Shown here: positions 18,351 to 28,149 of the stretch, in pieces
Numbering within the stretch: the first letter of the stretch is position 1
Layout of the letters: each line of letters begins with the position of its first letter
Assembly: GCF_022484225.1 (NCBI RefSeq)
Contig: NZ_JAKVLT010000001.1
Coordinates: forward strand, 186,001 to 250,000
Direction: 5' to 3'
DNA from: Pseudoramibacter sp.
GTDB taxonomy: Bacteria; Bacillota; Clostridia; Eubacteriales; Eubacteriaceae
DNA: 64,000 nucleotides
The notes under the pieces: model-generated
Told to the model about the DNA's origin: nothing
The model's database searches: none
Seen by the model: the letters and a program-made list of their open reading frames with translations, nothing else
Translations under genes and position numbers: made by a program

Positions 18351-19154
18351 TTATAAGCCCGGATGGTCTTCTTCATCAAATACTTTATAAATCCGTTCGA
18401 TGCTGCGGGGCTTCAGCGTGGTTTCGTCGATGTCGATGAGCACGCCGTTGAGCTGCCAGGGCATCTGCCGCTCGATTTCGTAGCGCACCGGCATTTTTGT
18501 TTGAAGCTGTTCGAGGATGATCTCCGCTTTGACGCCGAGGACGCCGTTCAAGGGGCCGGTCATACCCAGATCGGTGATGTAGGCCGTGCCTTTGGGCAGA
18601 ATCCTCGCGTCGGCCGTCTGCACATGGGTGTGGGTGCCAACCACTGCGGCCGCCTGACCGTCTAAATAATAGCCCATGGCGATTTTTTCGCTCGTCGTCT
18701 CCGCGTGGAAATCAACCAGCAAAAGATCACTTTCTTTGAGGAGCTCTGGCACCGCCTGGTCCACCGCCGTAAAAGGCGAATCCAGATTGTCCATGAAGGA
18801 CTGGCCGGACATGTTCAAAACCCCGATGCGAAGCCCTCTAAAATCATAAATGTGATATCCCTGTCCCGGCGTTCCCGGGGGATAATTGAGGGGCCTCACA
18901 ATCCGGTCGTACTGGCCGATGTAGTCTCGGGTTTCCTTTTGGCGCCACACGTGGTTGCCCATGGTGAGCACATCCACCGGCGCCGACAGGAGCTGTCTGG
19001 CGTTCTTTTCGGTCAGGCCGTTGCCCCCTGACGCATTTTCGCCGTTGGCCACCACAAAATCCGCCTGAAGTTCCGCTTTCACCGACGGCAGATAGGAGCG
19101 GATGATCTGGCGCCCCGGTCTGCCGACAATATCGCCTATCATCAGTATTTTCAT
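18351..19154 (-). CDS. YmdB-family metallophosphoesterase (2',3'-cyclic nucleotide phosphodiesterase)
   Basis: A dinuclear-metal phosphoesterase of the TIGR00282/YmdB family, which hydrolyses 2',3'-cyclic nucleotides and affects biofilm and motility programmes in Bacillus. The 267-residue protein shows GDIVGRPG (Asp8), NGENASGG (Glu39, Asn40), MGNHVWRQKE (Asn67, His68), and later DFHAETTSEK and VGTHTHVQTAD metal ligands. It follows rny, the usual neighbour, although a terminator hairpin lies between them. The ATG 7 bases after GAGG is taken as start; a GTG codon immediately upstream is also in frame. Confidence 0.88.
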   Translation of the reverse strand: MKILMIGDIVGRPGRQIIRSYLPSVKAELQADFVVANGENASGGNGLTEKNARQLLSAPVDVLTMGNHVWRQKETRDYIGQYDRIVRPLNYPPGTPGQGYHIYDFRGLRIGVLNMSGQSFMDNLDSPFTAVDQAVPELLKESDLLLVDFHAETTSEKIAMGYYLDGQAAAVVGTHTHVQTADARILPKGTAYITDLGMTGPLNGVLGVKAEIILEQLQTKMPVRYEIERQMPWQLNGVLIDIDETTLKPRSIERIYKVFDEEDHPGL

Positions 19155-19181
19155 CACTTAACCTCAACCTTCCTCACACAT

Positions 19182-19208
19182 AAAAAAAGGAAGGTGAGCA
19201 ACCTTCCT
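19182..19208 (-). terminator. Terminator or attenuator after rny
   Basis: The hairpin GGAAGGT/ACCTTCC is followed on the minus strand by seven T's. It should end most rny transcripts, so ymdB-upp-purB either receives read-through or has its own promoter. Confidence 0.8.
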
Positions 19209-19214
19209 CTCTGT

Positions 19215-20753
19215 TTATTTTGCATAATCAACAGCTCTGGTTTCTCGGATCAAATTGACTTTAACATTTCCGGGATATTCCATTTCCGTTTCGATTTTCT
19301 TTGCGATGTCTCTGGCCAAAAGCGGCAGTGTCTTGTCGTCGACATTTTCCGGCTTGACCATGACCCGCACTTCGCGTCCGGCCTGAATGGCGTAGGATTT
19401 ATCCACGCCGTCGAAGGAATCGGCGATCTTTTCAAGATCTTCCAGACGCTGGACGTAAGAGCCCAGGGTTTCCCGTCTCGCGCCGGGACGCGCCGCTGAA
19501 ATGGCATCGGCCGCCTGAATCAAAACAGCTTCGATGGTCTGGGGCTCAACATCGTTGTGATGGGCTTCAACCGCATGGATAACCGCTTTGCTTTCCTTGT
19601 GCTTCTTCAGCACATTCACGCCGATTTCAACGTGGTTGCCTTCCACTTCATGGTCGATGGCCTTGCCGATATCGTGGAGCAAGCCGGCCCGTTTCGCCAC
19701 CTTGACGTTGGCGCCGAGTTCCGCTGCCATCATGCCAGCCAAGTAAGAGACCTCGATAGAATGCTTGAGCACGTTCTGGCCGTAGCTGGTGCGGTATTTC
19801 AGCCGGCCGAGGAGCTTGACGATTTCCGGATGCACGTTGTGAATGCCGGTGTCAAAGCACGCCTGTTCCCCGGTTTCCTTGATTTCGTTGTCCAGTTCTT
19901 TGCGGCACTTGTTCACCACTTCTTCGATGCGCGCCGGATGGATGCGCCCGTCGACGATGAGACGTTCCAAAGCCATCCGCGCCACTTCCCTTCGGATGGG
20001 GTCAAAACCGGACAGCACCACGGCTTCCGGCGTGTCGTCGATGATGAGGTCGATGCCGGTCATCTTTTCAAGGGCCCGGATATTGCGGCCTTCCCTGCCG
20101 ATGATCCGCCCCTTCATTTCGTCATTGGTCAGGTTCACGACGGAAATGGTCGACTCGGCGACGTGATCCGCAGCGTAACGCTGGATCGACTGGGCGACGA
20201 TTTCGCTCGCCCGCTTGTCGGCGTTTTCCTTCGCTTCGTCTTCGATTTTCTTGTACAGCACCGCAGCGTCAGCCCGGGCTTCTTTGCCCACTTCGTCCAT
20301 CAAAGTTGCCTTGGCTTCTTCTTTGGACATGCCCGAAACCTTTTCGAGTTCGGCGATCTTTTCGTCCATCATGCCCGCCAGTTTCTTTTGCTTCTGGTCG
20401 AGTTCGCGGTTTCTCCGTTCCAGCTTTTCGCGGCTCTTTTCGAGGTTCGCCGTCTTGCGGTCGAGATTTTCTTCTTTGTTCAAAAGACGAGATTCCATTT
20501 TCTGGAGCTCGCTGCGCCGGTCGCGGTTTTCTTTTTCAATGGCGTCTTTAATCGACAGCGCTTCTTCTTTGGCACTGAACAGCATTTCTTTTTTCTGATG
20601 TTCGGCGTCTTTTTTGGCGTCGTCGATGATCTGGTCTGCCCGCTCTTTGGCCGACCCGATCTGACGTTCTGACATGGTCTTGTTTATCAGATATCCGGCA
20701 AAAAATGCAACAACGATGCAAATTGCCAGTATAATTGTCGTCATCTTTTTCAC
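19215..20753 (-). CDS. rny: Ribonuclease Y
   Basis: This membrane-anchored endoribonuclease initiates mRNA decay in Firmicutes. The 512 residues are arranged as one N-terminal transmembrane helix (about 5-25), a long charged coiled coil (about 30-190), a KH RNA-binding domain with [15 protein letters not shown], and an HD phosphohydrolase domain with [12 protein letters not shown]. Length and order are canonical. A strong CAGGAGGTG site precedes the ATG. A promoter with 17-bp spacing lies upstream, and ymdB follows. Confidence 0.95.
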   Translation of the reverse strand: MKKMTTIILAICIVVAFFAGYLINKTMSERQIGSAKERADQIIDDAKKDAEHQKKEMLFSAKEEALSIKDAIEKENRDRRSELQKMESRLLNKEENLDRKTANLEKSREKLERRNRELDQKQKKLAGMMDEKIAELEKVSGMSKEEAKATLMDEVGKEARADAAVLYKKIEDEAKENADKRASEIVAQSIQRYAADHVAESTISVVNLTNDEMKGRIIGREGRNIRALEKMTGIDLIIDDTPEAVVLSGFDPIRREVARMALERLIVDGRIHPARIEEVVNKCRKELDNEIKETGEQACFDTGIHNVHPEIVKLLGRLKYRTSYGQNVLKHSIEVSYLAGMMAAELGANVKVAKRAGLLHDIGKAIDHEVEGNHVEIGVNVLKKHKESKAVIHAVEAHHNDVEPQTIEAVLIQAADAISAARPGARRETLGSYVQRLEDLEKIADSFDGVDKSYAIQAGREVRVMVKPENVDDKTLPLLARDIAKKIETEMEYPGNVKVNLIRETRAVDYAK

Positions 20754-20800
20754 CTCCTGTTTGTATTTTTATAAAAGATTTTTAGACATTTATCCTTATT

Positions 20801-20829
20801 ATTTTACCCTTAAAGGCTGCCAACGTCAA
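20801..20829 (-). promoter_or_regulatory. Promoter of rny
   Basis: TTGACG and TAAAAT are 17 bp apart, about 48 bases upstream of the rny start. Confidence 0.7.
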
Positions 20830-20912
20830 TAAAATGCCCTTTGATTCTTCAAGTCTTTTAAACCATTACACAAATTACAGGAATGAAATTTTTTGCAAAA
20901 AATTAAAATGAT

Positions 20913-20940
20913 TTGTAATTTTTTCAATATCTGCTACAAT
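20913..20940 (+). promoter_or_regulatory. Promoter of the DMT-transporter gene
   Basis: TTGTAA and TACAAT are separated by 16 bp in an AT-rich stretch, about 40 bases before the start codon. Confidence 0.55.
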
Positions 20941-20981
20941 AATACATTAAACTTAACTCAATTGATTATTAAAGAAAGAAG

Positions 20982-21881
20982 ATGTTACCTGTGAACGCAT
21001 TGTTAAAAAAATACCGGCATAATGATCATGCCCTGGGCATTTTTTTCATCATCTGCTCGGCTTTCTGCTTCTCCCTCATGAGCCTGTTCATCAAGCGCGC
21101 CGGCAGTCTCCCCACTTTTCAAAAGGCGCTTTTCAGAAATCTAGTGGCCCTGCTCGTCGCCACGGTGCTGCTGCTCCGGGCGCCGGGAGGCTTCAAGCCG
21201 AAAAAGGGCAGCGGCTTTGGCCTGTTCATGCGCGCCCTCTGCGGCACCCTCGGCCTGCTGTGCAATTTCTACGCCATCGACCGCCTCGGCCTGGCCGACG
21301 CCAATATTCTGAACAAGATGTCGCCGTTTTTCGCGATGATCGTGTCCGCCTTTATCATCAATGAAAAGCCCAACCGGGTCGAAATTCTCTGCGTCATCCT
21401 GGCGTTCGTGGGCGCTGTCTTTGTCATCAAGCCCCACGCCGGCTTTTCGGCCAGTTTTCCCGCTTTTGTCGGGCTCCTCGGCGGCCTCGGCGCCGGCACC
21501 GCCTACGCCTTCGTCCGCAAGCTCGGACTCCAGGGAGAACGGGGGCCGGTCATCGTTTTCGCCTTCTCGGCCTTTTCCGTGCTGCTCTGTCTGCCCTTCG
21601 TCTGTGCGCATTACGTCCCCATGAGCGGCACCCAGCTGATGTATCTCCTCCTCGGCGGCACGGCGGCCGCCGGCGGCCAGCTTTCGGTCACGGCAGCCTA
21701 CACCCACGCCCCGGCCATGGAAATTTCAGTATTTGACTACACCCAGGTCCTGTTCGCAACCCTGTGGGGCCTGCTGTTCTTCGGCGAAATTCCTGACACC
21801 TGGAGCCTCATCGGCTACGTCTTCATCATCGGCACCGCCGTTTTCAAGTGGTATTACAATCTGTATCTGAAGAAAGGATGA
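20982..21881 (+). CDS. EamA/DMT-family drug-metabolite transporter
   Basis: The 299-residue integral membrane protein has about ten hydrophobic helices arranged as two EamA repeats, typical of the drug/metabolite transporter superfamily. Recognisable stretches are SLMSLFIKRAG, RLGLADANILNKMSPFFAMIVSAF and the second-repeat end FDYTQVLFATLWGLLFFGEIPD. Such proteins export or import small metabolites; the substrate here cannot be inferred. Its stop overlaps the region just before a peptidase-like membrane gene, and the two are probably cotranscribed. Confidence 0.82.
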   Translation: MLPVNALLKKYRHNDHALGIFFIICSAFCFSLMSLFIKRAGSLPTFQKALFRNLVALLVATVLLLRAPGGFKPKKGSGFGLFMRALCGTLGLLCNFYAIDRLGLADANILNKMSPFFAMIVSAFIINEKPNRVEILCVILAFVGAVFVIKPHAGFSASFPAFVGLLGGLGAGTAYAFVRKLGLQGERGPVIVFAFSAFSVLLCLPFVCAHYVPMSGTQLMYLLLGGTAAAGGQLSVTAAYTHAPAMEISVFDYTQVLFATLWGLLFFGEIPDTWSLIGYVFIIGTAVFKWYYNLYLKKG

Positions 21882-21886
21882 TCCTC

Positions 21887-22513
21887 ATGACCAAGATTCT
21901 GCTGCTGTACCACGGCGCCGCGGCATCCGGGCCGTGGTGGCAGGCCGCCCTGTCCAACACCCTTCTGGTACCGCTGATCATCGTCGTGCTGGGGCTTGGC
22001 GTCCGCCTCATCACCCAGTGCCTGCTCTCGGTTCTGGGATTCATTATCGGCGGAGAAGCGGCGTACCTCTTCGGCAATTACCTCACCTACCCTGGCGTCG
22101 TTCACCACGAACTGGCCCACGCGCTCTTCGCATGGGTGCTGGGGGCCCGCATCCAGCGCATCACCTTAAAACCCCAGGGACAAGCCCTGGGGTCGGTCAA
22201 CTTCATCCCCCGGGGCGGCCGCGTCCGCCAGGCCCTGCAGATGACTTTGTCTTCTATCGCGCCGGTGGTGATGGGGCTTCTCACCCTCTACCTCATCAAA
22301 CATTTTCTCTTTGCCGCCGGCACCGCGCAGTGGATTCATATTCTCGCGGTCTATCTGGCGGTCAGCATTTTCTTTCACATGGATTTGAGCGGCCAGGACG
22401 TCCGGGTCGCCCTGGCCGGGCTTCCCGTCTGTCTTGTGATCTTGTTTATCGTCTTTGCCTTCTGGCGCGTCGACCTGCTGAATCTGCTGAGCGCCGTTTT
22501 GCTCCGCTTCTGA
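21887..22513 (+). CDS. M50-like membrane metalloprotease-related protein
   Basis: A 208-residue hydrophobic protein with about five membrane helices and a HHELAHALFAW segment (residues 73-83), matching the HExxH zinc motif of M50/site-2-type proteases. A partner Asp could lie in HMDLSGQDV near residue 166, but the usual M50 NPxG-Asp signature is not clear, so activity is uncertain. The ATG of MTKILLLYHG, 8 bases after AAAGGA, is chosen; an earlier in-frame ATG has no room for a ribosome site. It starts 5 bases after the DMT-transporter stop, implying cotranscription. Confidence 0.6.
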   Translation: MTKILLLYHGAAASGPWWQAALSNTLLVPLIIVVLGLGVRLITQCLLSVLGFIIGGEAAYLFGNYLTYPGVVHHELAHALFAWVLGARIQRITLKPQGQALGSVNFIPRGGRVRQALQMTLSSIAPVVMGLLTLYLIKHFLFAAGTAQWIHILAVYLAVSIFFHMDLSGQDVRVALAGLPVCLVILFIVFAFWRVDLLNLLSAVLLRF

Positions 22514-22530
22514 TCGATTTTCCCGATTTT

Positions 22531-23922
22531 TCAGTCCAGCATATGGCTTTCGACGGAAAACCCTTTGACAAATAATTTATCGCCGCCGAATTCCCGCTCG
22601 TCGTCCGGTTCGCCGAGGGGGATGCCGGCGCGCTTTTTAGCGGCTTCAATCATCTGAATCCCAGAATTAAAATCCGGACTTGGCATGACGAAGCTGGCCT
22701 TTACCCCCTTTTCGACAATAACGCCTTGTTTTTTCGGATCGATGCCATCGGCCTGATCCACATCTTCAACCTCTAAAACCACGTCGACTTTTGCGGTGAT
22801 CTGGTTCAGTTCCTCCGCCTCTATTTTCAAAAACCGCGGATCTTCCGAGGCGGCCGCGATGGCGTTCTGTACAATTTCCTGGGAAATATTGTCTGCTGCC
22901 GGGTGGAAAGAGCCGGCCCAGCCTCTGACTTCTCCGCTCTTGTAAAGCGTCACGAAAACGCCGGTGCGCTGCACCGGGTCCAGCATCTTGTGGACGGTTT
23001 CCTCTTCTTCGCTGCGGTATTTTTCCAGAAACGCGGGAGGGTCCACGGCCTGATTTTCCCGCACCCACTTTTCCACCGCCGCCATGGCCAGCCCCACGTA
23101 GGGATCAGCCTGACTTAAAAGCCTGCGGTGGTCGTCGGTTCGCTTTCTTTCAATTTGTTTTAATACGCTTTCGTAGGTCGGGTCCGGATTCTTCAAATCA
23201 TAAACCAGACTGCCGATCCCCCGGGTTGCTTCTCCCCGGGCAAAGCTCTGCCACTTTGTCCGGATGCCGTCCACGGCCCCTGCGGCCATCACCGCCACCG
23301 CCAGGTCCCCGCCCAGCTGAGTTTTCTTAAAAAAGGGCATCAGCCGCGCCGTATCCTGTTCTGCGACGGCGTCTACAAAGCCCGCTGTCTTCCCGGGATC
23401 AGACACCGCGGCGATCATCACCTTCCGATCGCCGGATTCAATGGCCTGGCGCAGAATTCTGCCGGCGCGGTAGAGCGTCGTCGCGTCCACGCCGCCGACG
23501 TCGATCACGGCGCTTTGATGATCCGGATAGACCCGGTCGACGGCCCACACCGCCGCGTTCAAGGTCTGGGGAATCACCGGGGTGATGTGGTAGCGTTCGG
23601 CCTCTGTATCGTTGATAAAAACGGCGGGAACGCCCTGTTCGTTCAGCCGGTCGTGAAAATCGTTGAGGAGGTTGAGATCTCCCTTCATCTGCAGCCACCG
23701 GTCGCTGCATTTGCCCATGATGCGGGGCTGGTACATCACCGTCAGGGCGTCGCTGAAACTGGGCTCGCCGGCGCTGAGGTAGACGATGGTCTTCGGCGCC
23801 GTCTTGGCGATGTCAAGCGCCAGATCCCGGACTGCGCGGTCCGTTTCGGGGCGGCGTTCCTCAAGTTCTGCGATCTCTGAATTGGGTAAATGCGGAAAAA
23901 AGCTGATTCCTTTTAAATACAT
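22531..23922 (-). CDS. AMMECR1-domain protein fused to a Memo/LigB-like domain
   Basis: The N-terminal ~260 residues resemble the Memo/extradiol-dioxygenase (LigB) fold, with the opening GISFFPHLPN and LGGDLAVAVMAAGAVDG. The C-terminal ~190 residues are an AMMECR1 domain, with GVFVTLYKSGEVRGWAGSFHPAADNISQEIVQNAIAAAS-type sequence, here cut to short stretches. This is the AmmeMemoRadiSam architecture, normally encoded beside a radical-SAM enzyme. No such gene is in the neighbourhood. The function is unknown; a protein- or RNA-modifying role has been suggested for the system. The start ATG (MYLKGISFF) has an AGAAAGG site. Confidence 0.75.
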   Translation of the reverse strand: MYLKGISFFPHLPNSEIAELEERRPETDRAVRDLALDIAKTAPKTIVYLSAGEPSFSDALTVMYQPRIMGKCSDRWLQMKGDLNLLNDFHDRLNEQGVPAVFINDTEAERYHITPVIPQTLNAAVWAVDRVYPDHQSAVIDVGGVDATTLYRAGRILRQAIESGDRKVMIAAVSDPGKTAGFVDAVAEQDTARLMPFFKKTQLGGDLAVAVMAAGAVDGIRTKWQSFARGEATRGIGSLVYDLKNPDPTYESVLKQIERKRTDDHRRLLSQADPYVGLAMAAVEKWVRENQAVDPPAFLEKYRSEEEETVHKMLDPVQRTGVFVTLYKSGEVRGWAGSFHPAADNISQEIVQNAIAAASEDPRFLKIEAEELNQITAKVDVVLEVEDVDQADGIDPKKQGVIVEKGVKASFVMPSPDFNSGIQMIEAAKKRAGIPLGEPDDEREFGGDKLFVKGFSVESHMLD

Positions 23923-24016
23923 AATGCACCTTTCTAATTTTATTTTTTCCAAAGTATTCTATGATAAACTTAAACATAATTAAAGCAAAATCTATTTTTC
24001 AGAAAGGAAACCCAGC

Positions 24017-25033
24017 ATGTCTGAAAAACTTACGCATTATTACAGCGCACAAAATCTTTTGCACCGTTTAGATGCAAAGTCTCCTCTCGGCATTGCGGTG
24101 GACGCCCATCCCGATGCCTTTTATCTCGGCGCCGAAGGACCTGATTTCTTTTTCTTTGATTTAATCCCGACGCCGGGGCATCCTTCCCGCATGAAATACG
24201 GCAGTCTGATTCACAGCCACGACGTCGACGCCTTTTTCTATCAGGGGTTATTATACACCCTCAACCTTCAGGAACCCTTTGAACGGGACACCTGCCTGGC
24301 CTATCTCATGGGCTTTTCCATGCACCACGAACTCGACGCCAAAACCCATCCCTACATCTACTACCACACCGGCCAGTACCAGCACGACCGGGACACCCGG
24401 GTTTTCGCCTACATCCACACCTATTTCGAAGTGCTTTTGGACACGGCCTATCTGCAGTACGAACGGAACGAGCTGGCCACCGACTTTAATTTCAAGCGCC
24501 TGTTCAGAATCTCCGACGAAGAAGGGACGATCCTCGGGCAGATGATGGCCCACATTTTCGCCTTTGTCTTCAACAAGCCCCTGAAGATTTTCGAATTCAA
24601 GCGCGCCTGCAAGGCGGCGCATCTGGCCGCGAACATGACCAGCGATCCCACAAACCGCAAACGCAGCGTGCTGCGCAAATTTGAAAAGCTCATCCATCAG
24701 GAACTCATCATCAGCCGGGAATGCTATCCGCCCTACACCAACGAGCCGGTGGTGCTCAACATGGACCATCACCCGTGGCGCCACCCGGTCACCGGGGAAA
24801 CCTTCACGACCACTTACATCGACTTGTTCAACGACGCGGTGGACATGGCCGAAAAGGACGCCAGTTTTATCGCCGAGGCGATCAAAGATCCCGACGCCCT
24901 CACTCTGGAAGGGGTGCACAGCGTCTACGGCAACCGCTCTTACCTGACGGACCTCGATTTAAACCAGGATCAGACGATGACCCATTTCGACATCATCTTC
25001 TTAAAACACCCTTCTCTTTTAAAGGGATTTTGA
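24017..25033 (+). CDS. Zinc-dependent phospholipase C-like protein
   Basis: The 338-residue protein resembles the zinc-dependent phospholipase C / S1-P1 nuclease-like family found in clostridia. Candidate metal ligands are His7 (LTHYYSAQ), the PDFFFFD and SLIHSHDVDAFF segments, and MGFSMHHELDAKTHPYIYYHTG. No signal peptide is seen, so it is probably cytosolic and not a secreted toxin-type phospholipase. Function in the cell is unknown. A good AGAAAGGA site precedes the ATG, and a bidirectional terminator follows. It is transcribed divergently from the AMMECR1 gene. Confidence 0.7.
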   Translation: MSEKLTHYYSAQNLLHRLDAKSPLGIAVDAHPDAFYLGAEGPDFFFFDLIPTPGHPSRMKYGSLIHSHDVDAFFYQGLLYTLNLQEPFERDTCLAYLMGFSMHHELDAKTHPYIYYHTGQYQHDRDTRVFAYIHTYFEVLLDTAYLQYERNELATDFNFKRLFRISDEEGTILGQMMAHIFAFVFNKPLKIFEFKRACKAAHLAANMTSDPTNRKRSVLRKFEKLIHQELIISRECYPPYTNEPVVLNMDHHPWRHPVTGETFTTTYIDLFNDAVDMAEKDASFIAEAIKDPDALTLEGVHSVYGNRSYLTDLDLNQDQTMTHFDIIFLKHPSLLKGF

Positions 25034-25050
25034 TATTTTAATCTCAATAT

Positions 25051-25099
25051 AAAAAGCGTCTCATTTGGATTTTCTAAATTTTCCAAATGGGACGTTTTG
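25051..25099. terminator. Bidirectional terminator
   Basis: Long arms (CGTC plus CATTTGGA with its complement) flank a T-rich loop, with A's on the left and T's on the right. It separates the convergent phospholipase-like and gntR genes. Confidence 0.85.
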
Positions 25100-25103
25100 T
25101 TTA

Positions 25104-25811
25104 TTATTTATTTTCAAAGGCTTCATCGTCGGCCAAAAGCACGAGCATGTCGTCTTCGGTCAGTTTGATGTGGCGCAGCGCTGCCTGGCTGGCCCCCTCT
25201 GAATCGTGGTGCTCAATGGCGTCGATGATCTGCCGGTGCTGGCCGGGCAGGGGCTTCTTCAGGGCGATGCGTCTGACGTATTCCACGCGGAACCGCAGCA
25301 TCTGTTCTCTCAAAGTATGAATCATGTTTTCCAGGCGGCCGTTGCCGGAAGACTGGTAAAAGGCTTCGTGAAACAAAATGTCGTTGTCGATGATGCCGGG
25401 GCCGTCGTTTTTTTCGACGCTGTCTTCAAATTTCCGGTTGCTCCGCTTCATCTTGTCGATGTCTTCGGCCGAGGCCCGCTGGGCGGCGAGCTCTGCCACC
25501 AGCGCTTCCAGAGCGCCTCTGATTTCCATCATTTCCCGGAGGTCTGTGATCGACATCGGCGTCACGTAGGCGCCTTTCCGCGGCACCATTTCCACCAGCC
25601 CCTCCAGTTCCAGTTTCCGGATCGATTCCCGGACGGGGGTTCTGGACACGCCCAGTTCGTTGGCGAGCTTCACTTCCATCAGCCGTTCCCCGGGTTTTAA
25701 CGTGCCATGAACAATCGCGCTGCGAATCGTTTCAAACACGACTTCCCGCAGGGGTTTACATGAATTGGTATCCATTTTCAATACCGTATGCTTCTTGTTC
25801 CTGTCTTCCAT
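25104..25811 (-). CDS. GntR-family transcriptional regulator, FCD subfamily
   Basis: This predicted DNA-binding repressor has an N-terminal winged helix (about residues 20-80), with KLANELGVSRTPVRESIRKLELEGLVEMVPRKG typical of GntR split here into known blocks. A helical FCD ligand domain (about 90-220) follows. FCD regulators often sense organic acids or sugar acids; the ligand is unknown. The gene follows ispE by 15 bases, so they are probably cotranscribed. Two adjacent ATGs are possible; the second is 5 bases from AGGA and is preferred. No obvious target operon adjoins it. Confidence 0.85.
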   Translation of the reverse strand: MEDRNKKHTVLKMDTNSCKPLREVVFETIRSAIVHGTLKPGERLMEVKLANELGVSRTPVRESIRKLELEGLVEMVPRKGAYVTPMSITDLREMMEIRGALEALVAELAAQRASAEDIDKMKRSNRKFEDSVEKNDGPGIIDNDILFHEAFYQSSGNGRLENMIHTLREQMLRFRVEYVRRIALKKPLPGQHRQIIDAIEHHDSEGASQAALRHIKLTEDDMLVLLADDEAFENK

Positions 25812-25826
25812 CATTTTCCTATCTCT

Positions 25827-26669
25827 TCATACTTCTGCTGTAAATACAATATTTCCCGGCGTTTTAAACGCAGCGGCGGCCTTTTCAGCCTGTTCTAAAG
25901 TTTTGAAATAGCCGATCATCGTCGACCCGCTGCCGCTCATGCGCGCCATCCAGGCGCCTGCTCTGCGCATCTTCCCGCCGATTGTTTTCACCTCGGGATA
26001 TTTTTTAAAGACGACTTTTTCAAAATCGTTGCGGCAGCACCGGGACAGACTTTCAAAATCTTCTTGAGAGAGGGCCTGCCTCAGCGCGCTGTCGTCGTAA
26101 GGGCGGTGATCCTGGATCTGATCCATCTCGCGAAAGGCCTCAGGCGTCGAAATGTTCGCCCGGGGTTTGACCCCGAGGATGGCAAAGGCCGGGAAATTCC
26201 CGAGCACTTCAATTTTTTCGCCGATGCCCGTCACCACCGCCGGCCGGCTGACGAGGCAGTAGGGCACGTCGGCGCCCACCGCCACCGCCAGTTCGATCTG
26301 GCGCGCCTCCGGAAGATCCAGCTGCCACAGCCGGTTCAATCCCCGGATCACCGCGGCGGCGTCGGCGGAGCCTCCCGCGAGGCCCGCCTGCATCGGAATG
26401 TGCTTTTCGAGGGTCACCTTCGCTCCGCAGGCCACGCCGCAGGTTTTTTTGAGCAGCGCCATGGTCCGGTAAACCAGATTGTCTTTTCCGGCAGGCACGC
26501 CGGGGTCGGCGCAGGCAAAAATCAGCTCCGGCGCCGGTTCGAAGTAAAGGGTATCCGAAAGCGCAGGAACGGAAAAATTCACCATGTGCATGAGATGATA
26601 GCCATCTTCACGCACCCCCGTAATGTGCAGCGACAAATTCACCTTCGCAGGCGCCTGTTCTTGAATCAT
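25827..26669 (-). CDS. ispE: 4-diphosphocytidyl-2-C-methyl-D-erythritol kinase
   Basis: This GHMP kinase catalyses the fourth step of the non-mevalonate (MEP) isoprenoid pathway. The 280-residue product has APAKVNLSLHI (Lys9 region), the ATP loop PMQAGLAGGSADAAAV at 92-107, and the C-terminal ARMSGSGSTMIGYF glycine motif. Length is typical. The start is MIQEQAPAK with a GGGAGAAGG site. The presence of ispE implies that isoprenoids are made by the MEP route here. Confidence 0.93.
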   Translation of the reverse strand: MIQEQAPAKVNLSLHITGVREDGYHLMHMVNFSVPALSDTLYFEPAPELIFACADPGVPAGKDNLVYRTMALLKKTCGVACGAKVTLEKHIPMQAGLAGGSADAAAVIRGLNRLWQLDLPEARQIELAVAVGADVPYCLVSRPAVVTGIGEKIEVLGNFPAFAILGVKPRANISTPEAFREMDQIQDHRPYDDSALRQALSQEDFESLSRCCRNDFEKVVFKKYPEVKTIGGKMRRAGAWMARMSGSGSTMIGYFKTLEQAEKAAAAFKTPGNIVFTAEV

Positions 26670-26822
26670 CAGCCTTCTCCCTTTGAAATACTGTATACAA
26701 TTATAGCATTCTATTAAAAGAATACAAGCTCTTATTTTTTCAATTTGCAGTCCCGGCTTGGGGCTTTTATTTCGAGCTTATTTCTCATATAATATACAAT
26801 AAAAAAAGTGGAGGAGACTGAA

Positions 26823-27581
26823 GTGAGTATATTTTTTCAAAATGACTGGGAAAAACCGCTGAAACACGAATTCAAACAGGATTATTATCAAAAGCTGCGC
26901 CAGTTTTTAATCCGCGAGTACAAAACCCGGCGCATCTATCCCAACCCCTACGACATTTTTAATGCCTTCCACTACACGGCCTACAAAGACACCAAGGTCT
27001 GCATCATCGGGCAGGACCCGTACCACGGTCCCCATCAGGCCCACGGCCTGTGCTTTTCGGTGCAGCCCGACGTCGCCGTCCCGCCGTCTCTCCAGAACAT
27101 CTACAAGGAACTCCACGACGACCTCGGCTGTGCCATTCCTAATCACGGCTGCCTGGTACACTGGACCAAAGAAGGCGTGCTGCTCCTCAATTCGGTGCTG
27201 ACGGTCCGGGCCGGCCAGCCGGCCTCCCACCGGGGCAAGGGCTGGGAAATTTTCACCGACCACGTCATCGAAATGCTCAACGCCCGGGAAACGCCGGTGG
27301 TTTTCATTCTCTGGGGCGCTTTCGCCCAGTCGAAAATCCCCATGATCACGAACCCCCAGCACATGATCATCAAATCGGCCCATCCCAGCCCCCTCGCAGC
27401 GCACCGGGGTTTTTTCGGAAGCCGCCCCTTTTCCAGGGCCAATGAATTTCTGACCCAGGTGGGCCTGGACCCTGTGGACTGGGCCATTCCCTCCCTCAAA
27501 GATCCCAAGGCTGCCGCAGAAAACCTGCGTGCCCACCATCCCGGCCTGTTCACCAAACCCGGCGAGGCGGTCTCTTCATGA
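26823..27581 (+). CDS. ung: Uracil-DNA glycosylase, family 1
   Basis: This base-excision repair enzyme removes uracil from DNA. The 252 residues show the catalytic GQDPYHG (Asp65 in the motif), the FSV uracil-contact segment, LLNSVLTVR, and [17 protein letters not shown] with the catalytic His and the DNA-intercalation loop. The start is the GTG at 26823 (MSIFFQNDW), because GGAGGAG lies just upstream; an earlier in-frame GTG at 26808 precedes that ribosome site and is rejected. The stop overlaps the following PAP2 gene (ATGA). Confidence 0.93.
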   Translation: MSIFFQNDWEKPLKHEFKQDYYQKLRQFLIREYKTRRIYPNPYDIFNAFHYTAYKDTKVCIIGQDPYHGPHQAHGLCFSVQPDVAVPPSLQNIYKELHDDLGCAIPNHGCLVHWTKEGVLLLNSVLTVRAGQPASHRGKGWEIFTDHVIEMLNARETPVVFILWGAFAQSKIPMITNPQHMIIKSAHPSPLAAHRGFFGSRPFSRANEFLTQVGLDPVDWAIPSLKDPKAAAENLRAHHPGLFTKPGEAVSS

Positions 27582-28132
27582 GCGGGGCGGAATTAAAGAT
27601 CCTGTGGGCCATTCACAACACCCTCTCGTGTCCGGCGCTGGATGTCTTCTTTAAAATCGTAACCTTCTTGGCCAATTCCGGACGGATCTGGATCGGCGTC
27701 TGCATCGTGCTCATCGCCTGTCCCAAAACGCGCCGGGCGGGCATTGAAATTGCGGTTTCTCTGAGCCTCGCGTCCATTCTGGCCAATCTCGTGATCAAAC
27801 CCTTTTTCGGCCGCGCCCGGCCCTACGAAATTGCCCATTACACCACCATCATTCCCCACCCCCCGGGACGCTCCTTTCCGTCGGGGCACACCGTCGCGGC
27901 GTTTTCCTGCGCGTGGCTCATCTTCCGCCTGTTTCACCGTGATCACCCGAAATGGAGCGCGGCTGCCCTGATTTTCGCGTGCATCGTGGCCTTCTCCCGG
28001 CTGTATCTCTTTGTGCACTTCCCTTCCGATGTGCTCGCCGGCGCCGGCTTCGGCATCCTCATCGCAGAGCTGGTCTATCAAGGGGCGCGGTTCTGGTTCA
28101 GGAACAAGGCCGGCTCGCGTAAAACCCCTTGA
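27578..28132 (+). CDS. PAP2-family membrane phosphatase
   Basis: The 184-residue integral membrane protein has the three PAP2 phosphatase motifs: KPFFGRARP, the PSGHT segment in [11 protein letters not shown] with the catalytic His, and [16 protein letters not shown]. It probably dephosphorylates a lipid pyrophosphate such as undecaprenyl pyrophosphate or phosphatidate. It has about five helices and no signal peptide beyond the first. The start overlaps the ung stop, and it is followed after about 17 bases by a small membrane-protein gene in the same direction. Confidence 0.87.
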   Translation: MSGAELKILWAIHNTLSCPALDVFFKIVTFLANSGRIWIGVCIVLIACPKTRRAGIEIAVSLSLASILANLVIKPFFGRARPYEIAHYTTIIPHPPGRSFPSGHTVAAFSCAWLIFRLFHRDHPKWSAAALIFACIVAFSRLYLFVHFPSDVLAGAGFGILIAELVYQGARFWFRNKAGSRKTP

Positions 28133-28149
28133 CTGCACCGGAGGCTTTT

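Noticed and set aside
19557..20672. 371-codon open frame antisense to rny
   Set aside because: Phe/His/Val-rich mirror of a charged coiled-coil gene; no domain and no start signals.
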